From NCBI GenBank assembly GCA_018340375.1, contig JAFFJZ010000007.1:9176001-9240000 (forward strand): DNA of 64,000 nucleotides, read 5' to 3'. Position numbers and translations under genes: made by a program. Shown in pieces: positions 24,224 through 35,725 of this stretch. Source of the stretch: Gonatopus flavifemur (lineage: Eukaryota; Arthropoda; Insecta; Hymenoptera; Dryinidae). The notes beneath the pieces are model-generated. The model saw nothing but the letters and a program-made list of their open reading frames with translations, was not told the DNA's origin and ran no database searches. Position 1 is the stretch's first letter, and each line of letters begins with the position of its first letter.

Positions 24224-25695
24224 CGGCGACGGCTAAACCAAATATTCATGGTGCCAAGATTATGCTCTGCATTTGGTGTGATCAGCTCGGTGTCGTGTAT
24301 TATGAGCTATTGAAACCGAGTGAAACCATTACAGGGGATCGATATCGAACGCAATTGATGCGTTTGAGCCATCATTTGAGTTGATTCAAGGAGAAACGGC
24401 GACAGTACGAAGAACGACACGATAAAGTTATCCTGCGACATGATAATGCTCGGCCACATGTTTCAAAACCGGTCAAGACATATTTGGAAACACTAAAATG
24501 GGAGGTCTCACCCCTTCCACCGTACTCTCCACACTGAGAGAAAGGGTTTATTCAAATATCCGACAGCTAGGAAATTTAGTCACTGTAAATAAAAATTTAG
24601 TTGCGCCAGCTGAATTTTATTTCTCATAACTAAATTGTTCATTCCTATTGAATAAACCATTTTATTCGTATTTCAGACAGCTGAGCGTTTATTCACCCCA
24701 ACTGGACTCTAGCTGGCACAAATAAAAATTGAGCTGCGGCAACTAACATTTACCCATGTGGAAATGGCCAGAGTTGACAAATGGCGCGGTACTGGCCAAG
24801 TTGCGCTTGCCAGACTTCGGCAGATATAACTGTGCCCATTCAGAATCATGACCGTTTCTCAAATGGTGCCAAATGTTTGCCGGATTTCAGACAGTACTGG
24901 CTTGCGCGGTCAGACGGTCTTCAGCCAGTATCGAATTATTAATGTTCGAAGAATACCCAGATCATACAGAAACGGAACCGTGCCAGTATCGAATCAGAGT
25001 TAGTTGGATGGTAAAATGCGAACAAAAGACGATACTGCACTAGTATCGATGCAACGTTGTGCTAATACGGAATAGATAGTGGATAGGAATTTCACTGATC
25101 TTTCCAATAACATGGTTACTTTGACGAGACAATACTGCATCAGTACTGAGCCAAAGTTAGTATTAGCATTCGATATGTTCCATAGACGACAATGTGCCAG
25201 TATTGATAGGACTGTGACTTTATACGGAATCTGTGGTCGGATGATATTGAAATCATGATTTCAGCAACTTGGCTGTTTCAGTGAGTCGAACTCGCGCTAG
25301 CATTAGGCCAAAGTTGGTATCATCATTTAATATGTTCGAGAGACGAGAATTTGCCAGTATTGGTAGACTCTGGCTGACTACGGAATCGGTAGTCAACTGA
25401 CGTTAGAATCACGATCTTAGGAACTTGGCTGTTGTAGTGGGCCGAAGTCTTGCCAGCATTGGCCCAGAGTTGGTATGATCATCCAATATGTTTGAAAAAC
25501 AGCAATGTGCCAGTATTAATAGGATTCTGACTTTCTACAGAATCGGTGATCGAATGACATTAAAATCACGATCTTATTGTACACTGAAGGAAAAAACTTG
25601 TGAAATTCACACCATTGAATCAATATATGGATGATTGAGGATTTAGTGCAAGCGACCACAATTTCAGTTGATTTCACAACAACGCATGTGAAATA

Positions 25696-26861
25696 TTAGG
25701 AGTACAAATTAATTCGGTCCGTTTTTTACAGCTCAAGATGCGTTTATTTCAAAAGAACATGAATTATCAAATTAATCAGAGTATTGTCCATCGCTGGCTA
25801 TCACTTTTTCCCATCTTTCGGGTAATTTTCGAATCCCGTTACGGAAAAACGTCTCGTCTTTCGAGGCGATCCAAGTTAGGAGCCAATTCTCGATTTCTTC
25901 GAACGAAGTGAACCAGTGGACTGGCAAATCGTGCTGCATCTGTCGGAATAACCAGTAATCGGAAGAAGCAATGTCCGGCGAGTACGGCGGGTGCGGTAGA
26001 ATATCCCACTTCAACGTTTCCAGATAATTTTTCCCTACTTTTGCGACACGAGGCCAAGCGTTATCGTGTAAAAGAATAACTTTGTCATGTCTTTCCTCGT
26101 ATTCCGGACGTTTTTCTCGTAACGCACGACTCAAACGAATCGATCGTAGCCTATACCGATCACCCGTAATAGAATCACCAGGTTTTAGCAACTCATAGTA
26201 TATAACACCCTTTTGATCCCACCAGATATACAGCATGATTTTTGAATCATGAATATTCCTGTTTGGTGTCGATGTTAAAGTCGATGGCAACGATTGACTG
26301 GGCATAGCATAGTATTTTCTTTTCTTGGGGTTATCGTAGAATATCCATTTCTCATCTCCTGTCACAATCCGATGTAAGAACCTCTTTCTTCGTTGTCTTT
26401 GAATCAGCTGTTCGCAAGTGAAACATCGCCGTTCAATGTCTCTAGGCTTTAAGGCCTACAATTCCTCGTTTTCGAATTTTTGTGGTTGTCCCGAGCGAGG
26501 CTTGTCTTCGACACTGAAATCGCCATTCTTAAAACGTCGAAACCATCCCCTACATGATTTATCAGTTGGAGCATTGTCACCACAAACTTCCACAAGCATT
26601 CGATGGGCTTCAGCTGCACTTTTTTTCCAATTAAAACAGAAGACTAGCGCCTCCCGCAAATGCTGGTTAGTTAAAACGAAATTTTACATACTTTACTGAG
26701 TGAAAATCGGGATTCTAGAAGGAACTCGGAGTGATATCAACTGAATATTATTCACAGGTGTCTAACCTCTCTGAAACAATTGAAATCGGTTGTGACTATG
26801 AAACATTCATGAGAGCGAGAGCTATCATTTCAAACCGGACCGAACTAATTTGTACTCCCAA
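25696..26861 (-). mobile_element. Mariner transposon (1166 bp) nested in CCCATG copy 2
   Basis: The left TIR begins TTAGGAGTACAAATTAATTC; the right one, inverted, begins TTGGGAGTACAAATTAGTTC. TA flanks both ends (25694-25695, 26862-26863). The uninterrupted sequence, with one TA, is preserved in the sister copy near 35262-35275, so the insertion point is exact. Confidence 0.96.
25772..26689 (-). pseudogene. Mariner transposase with internal deletion
   Basis: The presumed start is ATG at 26689, followed at once by TAA where relatives have a sense codon. The N-terminal block (LREALVFCFNWKKSAAEAH) and helix-turn-helix region are readable to about 26456. About 150 bp between the helix-turn-helix region and the linker is missing. 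From 26365 the catalytic part is intact in one frame: TGDEKWIFYDNPKKRK (first Asp), LLHDNAWPR (second) and DIASSDYWLF (third), with 34 residues between the last two. It ends at the stop at 25772. The nonsense codon and deletion make it inactive. Confidence 0.93.
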
Positions 26862-27207
26862 TATAACACAGCTGATGCGAAAGATACCATAGCTGAAGGG
26901 TATCCTACTTTCCCTGCGGTGAAATTAGCTAAAATTGGAGTAGCTCGCACTACATTTTCAAATCGTCCATATATTTACTTCACAAGAAGTAAATTCGACA
27001 ACTTTGTTTTCTCGGTGTAGTAACCCGACTGCTGTAATGAACCGAAGTCGCATCAGCATTAGGCCAGAGTTGGTATCATCATTCAATATGTTCGAGAGAT
27101 GACAATGTGCCAGTATTGGTAGGACTTTGTTCCTCTGCGGAATCTATGGTGAATTGTATGATTTCAACGGTCCTATTACAATAAATGGCAATTCGAGTGA
27201 TTCGTCG

Positions 27208-27310
27208 TCAACTCGGAGATCGGCTGATGTGATAGAGACTACGTTTCTCACTGGCAGGACCTGGGTTCAATTCTCACTCAGTCAACTTTCGAGGAATCAT
27301 TTCCAAAGTG
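27208..27310 (+). repeat. tRNA-like (SINE-like) module in CCCATG copy 2
   Basis: A box A-like CGGCTGATGTGATAG and a box B-like GGGTTCAATTC (27263-27273) are spaced as in a tRNA, with CTCAC and GCAGGACC between them. Related modules lie near 35610, 37765 and 38573, and a decayed inverted one near 7280-7350. It may be an RNA polymerase III promoter remnant of a tRNA-derived SINE; no tRNA acceptor stem closes. Confidence 0.45.
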
Positions 27311-27933
27311 CCTTTCTCCGATTACTATAATGAGAACAATGGATTATTCAGATTTTCAAACGTCAAATTTAATGTGCTTTTTCTTACTTGATTCCGGTTA
27401 CCGGTACCGTGCCAGTACTGGGTCGGATTCGAATTTCTACATTGGATGTCATCATTTCGACTCCTTGTCGGTTTTCATCCAGCTCTGACAAAACAACTGA
27501 TCCTGTTGCAAGCCATAGTTGGCGCCATAGTTGGCTCACATTGAAAATCGGTACCAATTCGGTGGTAAATGTTTCTCTGGCCCTTATGTAAAATGATGTT
27601 ATCATTTCGGCTCCTTTCCAGTACTGTGAATTTAACTGGCCCAATACTGGCAGCTATGGATTTGCCAGTACTGGCATCTCTGGCAACAGTACTCAGCCAG
27701 TAGCGGCGCGTGTTTCCATTTCCACATGGGTGGTTGTCCTAACCAGATACCTTTCTTCCAGTGCAGACATTGCTTCTTCCGACCACCATTTATTCCGATC
27801 GATGGCACACGGCCTGAGTGATCGGCATTTTCATTCTTATAAGGAATCTAAAAAATGAATCCATTCGTGGATCGCCTCAAAAGATGCATCGTTTTTCCGA
27901 GATGGGATTCGAAAAAGATAGGAAAAAGTAGTG

Positions 27934-28179
27934 CACGGAGAAAAAAGATCATGGAATGATCGCTAGGAAGGATAGTAAACTGGTGACAACTACGAATTTC
28001 TGTGCACAGTCGCTAACAGAGACGAGTAATGGTTCCTATTCTGGTATATTAGAATACAATATAGTATACCAAAATAGGAATCATTACTCGTCTCTGTTAG
28101 CGACTGTGCACAGAAATTCGTAGTTGTCACCAGTTTACTATCTTTCCTAGCGATCATTCCATGATCTTTTTTCTCCGTG
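27934..28179. mobile_element. 246-bp near-perfect palindrome (CACGGAG), second copy; TSD TG
   Basis: Same family and length as 22033-22278, differing at about five positions. TG flanks both sides (27932-27933, 28180-28181). Removal restores the mariner codons VVASDGQYFES. Confidence 0.94.
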
Positions 28180-28358
28180 TGGCTAGCGACGGCCAGTACT
28201 TCGAATCATAAGTATGTATTCACTTTTTGAGAATAAAGCCTCAAATTTTGAAAAAAAAACGGCGGAAACAAAATTGTACCCCTAATATGATCCGTATCCT
28301 ATCGCTGATACATTTACCCAACTTTCTTATCGCCTAACGAATCTACCTTTATTTTCCA

Positions 28359-29306
28359 CACTGAGAAAAATCACATAGTTGCTGTGAGTAAATGCTAGCC
28401 ACAGCAGCAAAATAATTCATCCATATATCAGACAGCTAGACTTTTATTCAAATCAACGCATTTTGTTTAGTTAATTGAATTTAGTTGGATTGAGTGAAAT
28501 TTTCACTTCTCACAAATAAGTATTCTGACGTTATTATAATCGAATATTTCAATTGAATCGAAATGTTATTCCAACTAAATTATTTCGTCGATAAAATATG
28601 ATTGTACTGAAGTATTGTTGTTTATTGAAAATCAAATGTATACCAGGAATCAACAACCTTGCTAGAAATGACTCCAGTGATTTTCTAGGTTATTACTAGG
28701 CCTTGCTAGGCCTTGAAAGTCCCTCGCAAGGGCATCGTAAGATCTTGCAAGGCCTAGAGAATAACTAGAATGATTTTTGCTGAAGATATTCAGTCAGGAG
28801 AGATTCTGAAAAATTCTTTGCATTTCCACTTGCTCCGTGTTTCAGCACAATTTCACTGCATAAAAAAAGATTTTGTACGAATATTCTTTAAACAAAACGT
28901 ACACAAAACCGATGAACCAATGAAACTGAAAACTTTTGCTATGGAGTAATCTATCCTTCCAAAAATAAAATCCAAAATTCGCCGTTGCACGCGATTGCAG
29001 GCGTGTCATTGAAAAATGGACATGGGTGGAAATGCCTGTGAAACAATTGAAAATGATGAAATGGTAGTCAGCGCATGCGTAATCAGATTCTATTTGCTAA
29101 GGAACTTGAATTGTTAGTTGTCACAAATAAATCACTTATGCTACTATTAACTGAACTTTTTTATTTAAAATGAATAGACGTCAAATCATTGTTTTTGCTA
29201 CCGCCAACAAATTTTTATTTATATCAAATAAAGATTTATTCAAATCAACTAAAAGATTATCAACTAAAGTATTTCTGCTTACGCAACTAAGCGATTTCTC
29301 TCAGTG
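28359..29306. mobile_element. CACTGAGA element (TAGTTGC arms)
   Basis: The left end CACTGAGAAAAATCACATAG and inverted right end CACTGAGAGAAATCGCTTAG share the TAGTTGC extension. The flanking dinucleotides are CA and TA, so the duplication is imperfect. A stretch at about 28620-28790 with inverted CTAGGCCTTGC words may be a further insertion. Confidence 0.7.
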
Positions 29307-29309
29307 TAA

Positions 29310-30440
29310 GATTTCGACTCTTCGAGCTGAAATATTTTATTATCAATTCCTGATTTGGATGAGGTTAAGTCAATCTAGTTCGGACCGTACTTGTTTCAAT
29401 TCCAAGAAATTCATCATCGGCCAATTAAAATTCACCTTTGATCAGCCGGTTATTGATCGTCTTCACATTATTGCACGAAAGAAAGGGAAATTCGCTGTTT
29501 CATGAATTCTCACACCTCTGCCACACAACTCATTCTGAAGATAGATTTTCTTCCATCCACGATATCAGGTTGTTTTCCTTTGAAAAGAATCATAGGTCGA
29601 AAATTCTTTCCACAAAAGAATTCCGCTGTAAATTCCTCGGTCCGTTCGAACATTCACAGAGCTTTTCTATCAATGCAATAATGACTCACTATCATTATTG
29701 TCATTTGCCGTAGATTGGAACAAAAAGGAAATATCAACCACTCCCTCATATATTTATTTTCACAACAGTTCTATTGCCATGTCTACAGCGCAATGCATTA
29801 TACGCTTTACGAGTCTCATAAAGCTCGCAGAAATCCCCTTAACCCAGTTGTTAAATTTCTCGGACTCATTCGCGATCCTCGGTAATGCTTGATAAAGAAA
29901 GAATCAAATCTCATTCTTCGACTGTGTCCAGCTTTGAAAATAACAAAAGAAATTGCGCTATTCGTTATCGATAAAGTGAAAGTTCAAATTCGCTTTCACA
30001 TCTTATATACACGTATTTCCCACGATGCATTTGGGAAAAAATTATATGTTGGTATATAATTGTTCGAACACAGAGCTAATGGTTGAAATATAATAAATAA
30101 TTGGGAAGAAAGCGAACTGTGATCTGGTGTAGTAATAAATGTTTCATGTTGTATATTGACACTTGGTTCTTCCATTTCCACATAATTTATCGAAAACTAT
30201 GTAGTTTATTTGTCAATTGTGCGAAGATTTCTCCATTCGTTGTAGTGCAACCTATTTACCACGAGGGACAGTGGAATTTTTGTTGATTACTTTTCTGAAC
30301 TCACTTCCTAAATTTTGTTGTTTGATTAATCGTAGAGTATAGTTCAGTCTTAAGAATACCTCGTACTGAAAATCCAACAATGTCAACACAAATAATTCCC
30401 ATTCAGTAGCCAACAACGCATTTCCCATCATCAATCAGTC
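29310..30440. other. No recognised gene
   Basis: AT-rich DNA with short ORFs only. No repeat boundaries were recognised. Confidence 0.4.
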
Positions 30441-30450
30441 TTGGTCAAAA

Positions 30451-30800
30451 AGACCCCTTGAATCCTATTAAAAAGAGAAATGGGTAACAGGAATAGCGAG
30501 GGTGTACTTTCATCAGTTCCTTTATCACTTTCTATCAAACTTTTCGAAGTCCAAAGTAATTGAAATTTAATGGGAAAATGTGTAGAAGATCATTGAATCC
30601 CATTAGTTCATTCATCATTCAGTCTTTAGAATCAAAATCGCCGTTAAACAGATTTGAAGTAAAATGCTCTGGAATCTCATTGTATTCACTCTCATAAATC
30701 ACTTTTTTATTAATAGCTTTTTAAGAGCGAGCGTTGTGCTTTAAATTTATTCAATGGTAATTTCGAATTGATTTTTCAATATCTCGTGTCGCCTGTTTCA
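30451..30800 (+). repeat. Dispersed repeat, copy A (AGACCCCTT family)
   Basis: Diverged but colinear with 48367-48695: both contain AGACCCCTT, a GTGTA/GCTTT block, GTAGAAGATCATTGAATCCC and GAGCGTTGT in the same order. In copy B the ends GGTGTGCTTTG and CAAAAGCACACC are inverted, suggesting a small TIR element. Confidence 0.65.
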
Positions 30801-33800
30801 ACACCGTGATCAATTGATAAATCAAGCTCTTTCATTTCAATGCACAGAAAAGTGCCATCTTGTGACCCCATGATGCGAATTCCAAATCAAATGATTCATC
30901 CGGCTTTCATCCACCGAAATCAATCTCGGATTAAAATTTATGGTTGTGAACTGAATCTCATAAAGTGAAATTCCCAACAGAGATTTGGATTCAAATATAT
31001 CATAACTCTAGTAAATCGTGTTCACAGTACAGTTACGAAGCCTCTCAATGACTCAAACGATACATTGTTCTTATACTTTAATTTCAGTATACTTCCTCGT
31101 TATCTCGATTGTATTAGTAAAATACGAAATACAAAATGAAAATGTCTTGTATCTCCCAGATGAAGCAGAGAAACCATACAGCACTCTGATATCTATTTTA
31201 CCTGCGAGGTAAACATTCTTTTGTGTTTGTTCAGTGACGCCTGAGAGAGAATCAGAATCGATAGATTCAGAGAAAGAGATCAGCTAATCTCATTTCTCTT
31301 AAACTTATCCTGTAACTGTCGTACCTATATATCGTATTTTCTCATCCTCCATTCATTCGATACAAAACGAGACGAAGAATTGATTTCTATTTTTATTATA
31401 TACGAGTCGAAGCAGAAACGATAGATCATTTGAACCATGAGTCGGTATTTATGCATTCGTCTGCGTCACTGGTAACAAAGATTCTAGTTTACAGTAGATA
31501 ATAAGAATAATAATATGATAGAAGCAACAATGATGAAAACCCAGAATTCATTGTGTGCATATCTGTATTTTTTCCTCTCATTTCATATTGAATGCATATA
31601 TCTACAAGCATGAACTTGCTCGAACAATTGAAAATATAAAGGATATACAACTGAAAATACAGAGCTCTCGTGATCGGTCACACTTTATTGATTTTGTCCA
31701 AGTTACAACTTTCAGCGACTTGTATTCGAGTTCCAGGTTGCTTGAATTAATACCATCATTTTCATTACCATGTTACTTTACGACAAATCCTTGAAGATCC
31801 TTGTTCACGGAAATACGTGAAAGAGAAGAAAGATCAAAACCTCTGAATCACTCTATTAATCAATCACGTTCCGCTAATCAGAGAGACGCGACGTCCAACA
31901 AGTGGTTAAATGACAATATATATGTATATATATATATATATATTGTCTACTTTCTCCGATTCTGATTCAATTCATTGTACAACCACTACGAATTATTGGT
32001 ATGCGAAATCTCTTCGTACCCAAATCGAGAAAATAATTGATCTTGACATGGCGTGCGCAACCCAGAAATCAATTTAATTGATATACAGGACCTTTTGAAC
32101 GCTATACATGGCTAGCCTCGAGACATCATTGAGAAAAATCTCCTCGACAAAGAGCAATGATCGTGTCTACGCGGATGAGTTTGACTTTTTGAAGGAGTGG
32201 TACAGAAATAGACGTCTTGTAGACCTACATTTAATTTATATATTGTATATTTCTCTTTTTCGTCCTATAAATAAATTTCTACATACCTATCCGACGTAAA
32301 AGTCAAAACCGATGAAATATTAGAAACTTCATTACGAACAAATTACCCACAACAAGGAGACTTCTTTCTCTCTGAAGCTTTTTCTAAACTTTGGATATAT
32401 ATATATATTTATATGTATAAATTTTTTTCGATGTTAATGGAGAAACTCGTCTCCTTCAACAGAAAACGTAAGATGATCGCTTCAATTACCTGCAGATGAG
32501 TACGATGGGTTTTGACGAAATTGTTCTTATTAGGTCGTCGAGATATTGATCTTGTAAAAGTCGTACGGATCGTGTTTCTTCGAAACTATCTAGGTTATGC
32601 TTGTGTTCGTAGTTTCTTACTATACAAACCAATATAGTTATCCCATTCGGCGAAGTTGTAAAAAATTCTATGAAGATTGACATTGTCTACTCCACGTCCA
32701 ACGGACAAAGTAAATAAAGCGCGATGCAAAATTCCACAAAGTTGAATATATTCAAGAGAAGTCCTTTCACGATACTGGATTAACATAATTAATAGACTCC
32801 GCGTATTAAAAGTGTATTGAATTTATATACGAGAGTGTATTCATATGTATATCGTTTCGAGTAATCGGCCTTGATAACGGTATACGATTCACACATAACG
32901 GAGGTAACACTTTGACGTATAGGTACATTATCCGCTTTGTTCGGAATAGCATAGTATTTCACGATGTACAAAAGAGGAAATAGTGTGAAACAATAACAAT
33001 TCCAACGATACCATTATAACCCAAGAAGAGATTCTTATACGAATGTAACGGTAAGATAAAACACTTTTGGTCACAATGAATCGATAAAGAATAATATATC
33101 TTTTCAATCATTTCTGAGGTTTACCATGATTTATTCAGAAATTCTCATACAAATCATTCCAATTTGTTTCCAGTGATAGCGTATGTTTATGGATTAATAC
33201 TCATATTTTATTATCAATTTCTTCTTTCGTATCGGGGGATCGTAATATCGTATGGGGTCATTTTTCTTGCTCTTTGTGTCGACGCTAAGGAATTGCTGGC
33301 TTGAACGGCTAGCAAAACGCTCGGACGAACACTACTACAGGAGACACGCTTCGGCGGATCTTACAACCATATCTTACAGCAGCGTGTCTCGTTTTCTTAC
33401 TGTACAACCACTATAGCATCGTCAGAAGCGTAATGAACGACCCTACACGCATTTAAATTTTCATCATTGTCAAAATATTTACGAGGAATCTGGGTATACG
33501 TTATCTATGATAGAACTTGATACGCTCGATGTCTTGGGTGAGACCGCGCATGTTGCGTCGCGATGAAAACTCGATGCCGAACGAAAGAGTGTGGAAATAA
33601 AGTATTGAGTGTGGAAGGCATAAGATTCGAAGGTTTAGCGCGGAGGTTTAATTTAACTGGGATAGTATCGATTTCTGTCAGAGATTGGTAGTTTGAAGTA
33701 TAGAATCAATTGAATCTATTACGATAGGAATTTATCGAGAATGTGGGATCTTGAACTTTTTCTTGAATCGACCCCCGACCGAACGCTGAAAAGTCAAACC

Positions 33801-33940
33801 GAACTTGATTTCATTCTCACTCATGAGATGTCAAATGGTCTCTCTCTTTCGCATGAAGCTAAAACCAGCACCTACACAACAACACACTTCACCCTGGTGG
33901 GAAAAAACTTAAATTCTATTATAAAACAGATTAGGTGATA
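30801..33940. other. No recognised gene
   Basis: AT-rich sequence including a TA-rich microsatellite at 31915-31943 and a 10-bp perfect stem (GAGACACGCT/AGCGTGTCTC, 33341-33350 with 33381-33390, 30-nt loop). No coding motif or transposon boundary was identified. Confidence 0.4.
31915..31943. repeat. (TA)n microsatellite
   Basis: Alternating TA with one G interruption. Confidence 0.9.
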
Positions 33941-33966
33941 GGAAATAAGGTGTGCTTTTGACAGTC

Positions 33967-34140
33967 CCGACCAGAAATTTACAAGGGGTGCAGTACCGCA
34001 CCAGTACTCGCCAAAAGACTGGCAGGGTACTGGCATTTGTCTGGGATGATAACGCTTTTCTGTTCGGGAAATTCAGTACTACTACTATTATTCGCCATCG
34101 GTGCAGTGCCTGTACTGGAATATTAGTGATTTTTCATGGC
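33967..34140. repeat. Decayed CCAGTACTGG-type element fragment
   Basis: Starts CCCGACCAGAAATTTAC, similar to the CCCATATAGAAATTTAC end at 4092, and contains ACCAGTACTCGCC, GGTACTGGC and TGTACTGG words. The right end is uncertain. It is probably a remnant related to the CCCATG family. Confidence 0.4.
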
Positions 34141-35151
34141 ATTATTTGAACTGAAAAGAAATTTTATCTCCACCAGCATCGAATACGATTGTTTGTGATC
34201 ACGAACAAAAAATGTTTTCCCGGAATCACGCATCATTCTTAAAGATGGTATGGGTTTCAATTTATATCGATCTCACCAATTGAGAGTTTTTGTTTACAAA
34301 TTGTGTCATAAGAAATTACGGTTGTTCCACATGAATTCTCACTGCCCATGTGAAAATAGCCAGAGTTGACAAATGGCACGGTACTGGCCAAGTGCAACTT
34401 GCCAGACTTCGGCAGATATAACTGTGCCCATTCAGAATCATGACCGTTTTTCAACTGGCGCCAAATGTTTGCCGGATTTCAGACAGTACTGGCTTGCGCG
34501 GTCAGACGGTCTTCAGCCAGTATCGAATTGATAATGTTCGGAGAATACCCAGACCATACAGAGACAGAACCGTGCCAGTACCGAATCAGAGTTAGTTGGA
34601 TGGTAAAATGCGAACAAAAGACGATACTGCACCAGTATCGATGCAACGTTGTTCTAATACGGAATAGATAGTGGATAGGAATTTCACTGATCTTTCCAAT
34701 AACACGGTTACTTTGACAAGACAGTACTGCACCAGTACTGAGCCAGAATTAGTATTAGCATTCAATATGTTCCATAGACGACAATGTGCCAGTATTGATT
34801 AGACTCGGTAGTCGACTGGCGTTCAAATCACGATTTTAGCAACTTGGCTGTTGTAGTGAACCGAAGTATTGCCAGCATTAAGCCAAAGTTGGTATCATCA
34901 TTCAATATGTTCGAGAGACGACAATGTGCCAGTATTGGTAGACTCTGGCTGACTACGGAATCGGTAGTCAACTGATGTTAGAATCACCATCTTAGGCACT
35001 TGGCTGTTGTAGTGGGCCGAAGTCTTGTCAGCATTAGGCCAGAGTTGATATGATCATTCAATGAGTTTGAGAGACAACAATGTGCCAGTATTGATAGGAC
35101 TCTGACTTTCTACACAATCGGTGGTCGAATGGCATTCAAATCACGATCTTA

Positions 35152-35418
35152 CACTGAAGGAAGTAGATTGTAAAATTTACATCATTGAATCAATATATGG
35201 ATGATTGAGGATTCAGTGCAAGCGACCACAATTTTAGTTGATTTTACAACAACGCGTGTGAAATATAACACAGCTGATGCGAAAGATACCATAGCTGAAG
35301 TGCATCCCACTTTCCCTGCGGTGAAATTAGCTAAAATTGTAGTAGCTCACACTACATTTTTAAATCGTCCATATATTTACTTAACCAGAGATAAATTTGA
35401 CAACTTTTTCTTCTCGGT
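35152..35418 (+). mobile_element. CACTG element inside CCCATG copy 3; TSD TA
   Basis: Left end CACTGAAGGAAGTAG; right end CTTCTCGGTA (CGGTG with one change). TA flanks both sides (35150-35151 and 35419-35420). It holds the intact empty site for the mariner at 25696. The 73-codon ORF from 35201 overlaps it and recurs in copy 1 through shared repeat ancestry. Confidence 0.75.
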
Positions 35419-35609
35419 ATAGTAACTCGGCTTTTGTAGTGAGCCGAAGTCGCGCCAACATTAGGCCAGAGTTGGTATCATCATTCAATATGTTCGAGAG
35501 ACGACAATGTGCTAGTATTGGTAGGACTTTATTTCTCTACGGAATCTGTGGTGAATTGTATGACTTCAACGATCCTATTACACTAAATGGCAATTTGAGT
35601 GATTTGTCG

Positions 35610-35725
35610 TCAACTCGGAGATCGGCTGATGTGATAGAGACTAGGTTTCTCACTCGCAGGACCTGGGTTCAATCCTCACTCAGTAAACTTTCGAGGAATC
35701 ACTTCCAAAGTGCCTTCCTCCGATG
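35610..35725 (+). repeat. tRNA-like (SINE-like) module in CCCATG copy 3
   Basis: Box A-like CGGCTGATGTGATAG at 35623-35637 and box B-like GGGTTCAATCC at 35665-35675, followed by ACTTTCGAGGAATCACTTCC, which is shared with the other modules. Confidence 0.5.

Larger units (their letters stand above)
25582..27017 (+). mobile_element. CACTG/CACCG element inside CCCATG copy 2, split by a mariner; TSD TA
   Basis: The left end CACTGAAGGAAAAAACTTG and inverted right end CACCGAGAAAACAAAG are flanked by TA (25580-25581, 27018-27019). Without the mariner it is 268 bp, the same as the copy at 7536-7803. It is the same ancestral insertion as at 35152-35418. Confidence 0.75.
24753..27730 (+). mobile_element. 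CCCATG-type element, copy 2
   Basis: The ends CCCATGTGGAAATGG and CCATTTCCACATGGG are exact inverted matches over 15 bp. The flanking dinucleotides are TA (24751-24752) and TG (27731-27732), so the expected 2-bp duplication is imperfect here. The interior carries CCAGTACTGG-like words, degenerate 157-bp units, the CACTG element at 25582-27017 and a tRNA-like module. Without nested insertions it is about 1.5 kb. Confidence 0.83.
24532..27763. mobile_element. CACTGAGAG element hosting a CCCATG element; TSD CA
   Basis: The left end CACTGAGAGAAAGGG and the inverted right end CACTGGAAGAAAGG are flanked by CA (24530-24531, 27764-27765). Removal restores the mariner YSPDIASSD codons. Related to the element at 28359-29306, which shares TTATTCA, GACAGCTAG and TAGTTGC words near its ends. 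Confidence 0.85.
19148..28211 (+). pseudogene. Mariner transposase split into five pieces by insertions
   Basis: It starts at ATG 19148 (MSAFEPNSRHLREVL) with the FCFHLKKTAAEAHQ block and helix-turn-helix region. An in-frame TGA follows GATQ near 19450, where most relatives have Ser. The frame continues as TISKRLRAMG, then a VEYELKPRD-like linker, until the insertion at 19582. It resumes at 23834 with the first catalytic block VTGDEKWVHYDNPKRRKS, breaks for the palindrome at 23939, resumes with PNIHGAKIM and YELLKPSETITGDRYR, then has DNARPHVSKPVKTY (second catalytic Asp), and breaks again inside YSP/DIASSD at 24532. The C-terminal ASDGQYFES ends with TAA at 28211. Its first 100 residues are identical to those of the copy at 40069. 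Confidence 0.92.
19022..28285 (+). mobile_element. Mariner transposon expanded to 9.3 kb by nested insertions
   Basis: The left end TTAGGTGGACAACTTTGCTT and the right end, whose reverse complement reads TTAGGGGTACAATTTTGTTT, both continue into CCGCCGTTT. TA flanks both outer sides (19020-19021 and 28286-28287). Inside are a CCCGTG element (19582-23833), a CACAG palindrome (23939-24223), a CACTG element (24532-27763) and a CACGG palindrome (27934-28179), each flanked by a 2-bp duplication. Without them it would be a normal 1.3-kb mariner. Same family as the copies ending at 40242 and 50053-50500. Confidence 0.93.

Noticed and set aside
33341..33390. 10-bp stem with 30-nt loop as a microRNA precursor
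   Set aside because: The stem is too short for a microRNA hairpin and pairing stops at both sides.
35201..35422. 73-codon ORF recurring at 7533-7754
   Set aside because: It overlaps a CACTG element present at the same position in three repeat copies; shared ancestry explains it.
35610..35725. A functional tRNA gene
   Set aside because: Box A and B words are present, but the acceptor stem does not close and several copies are decayed; a SINE-like module fits better.
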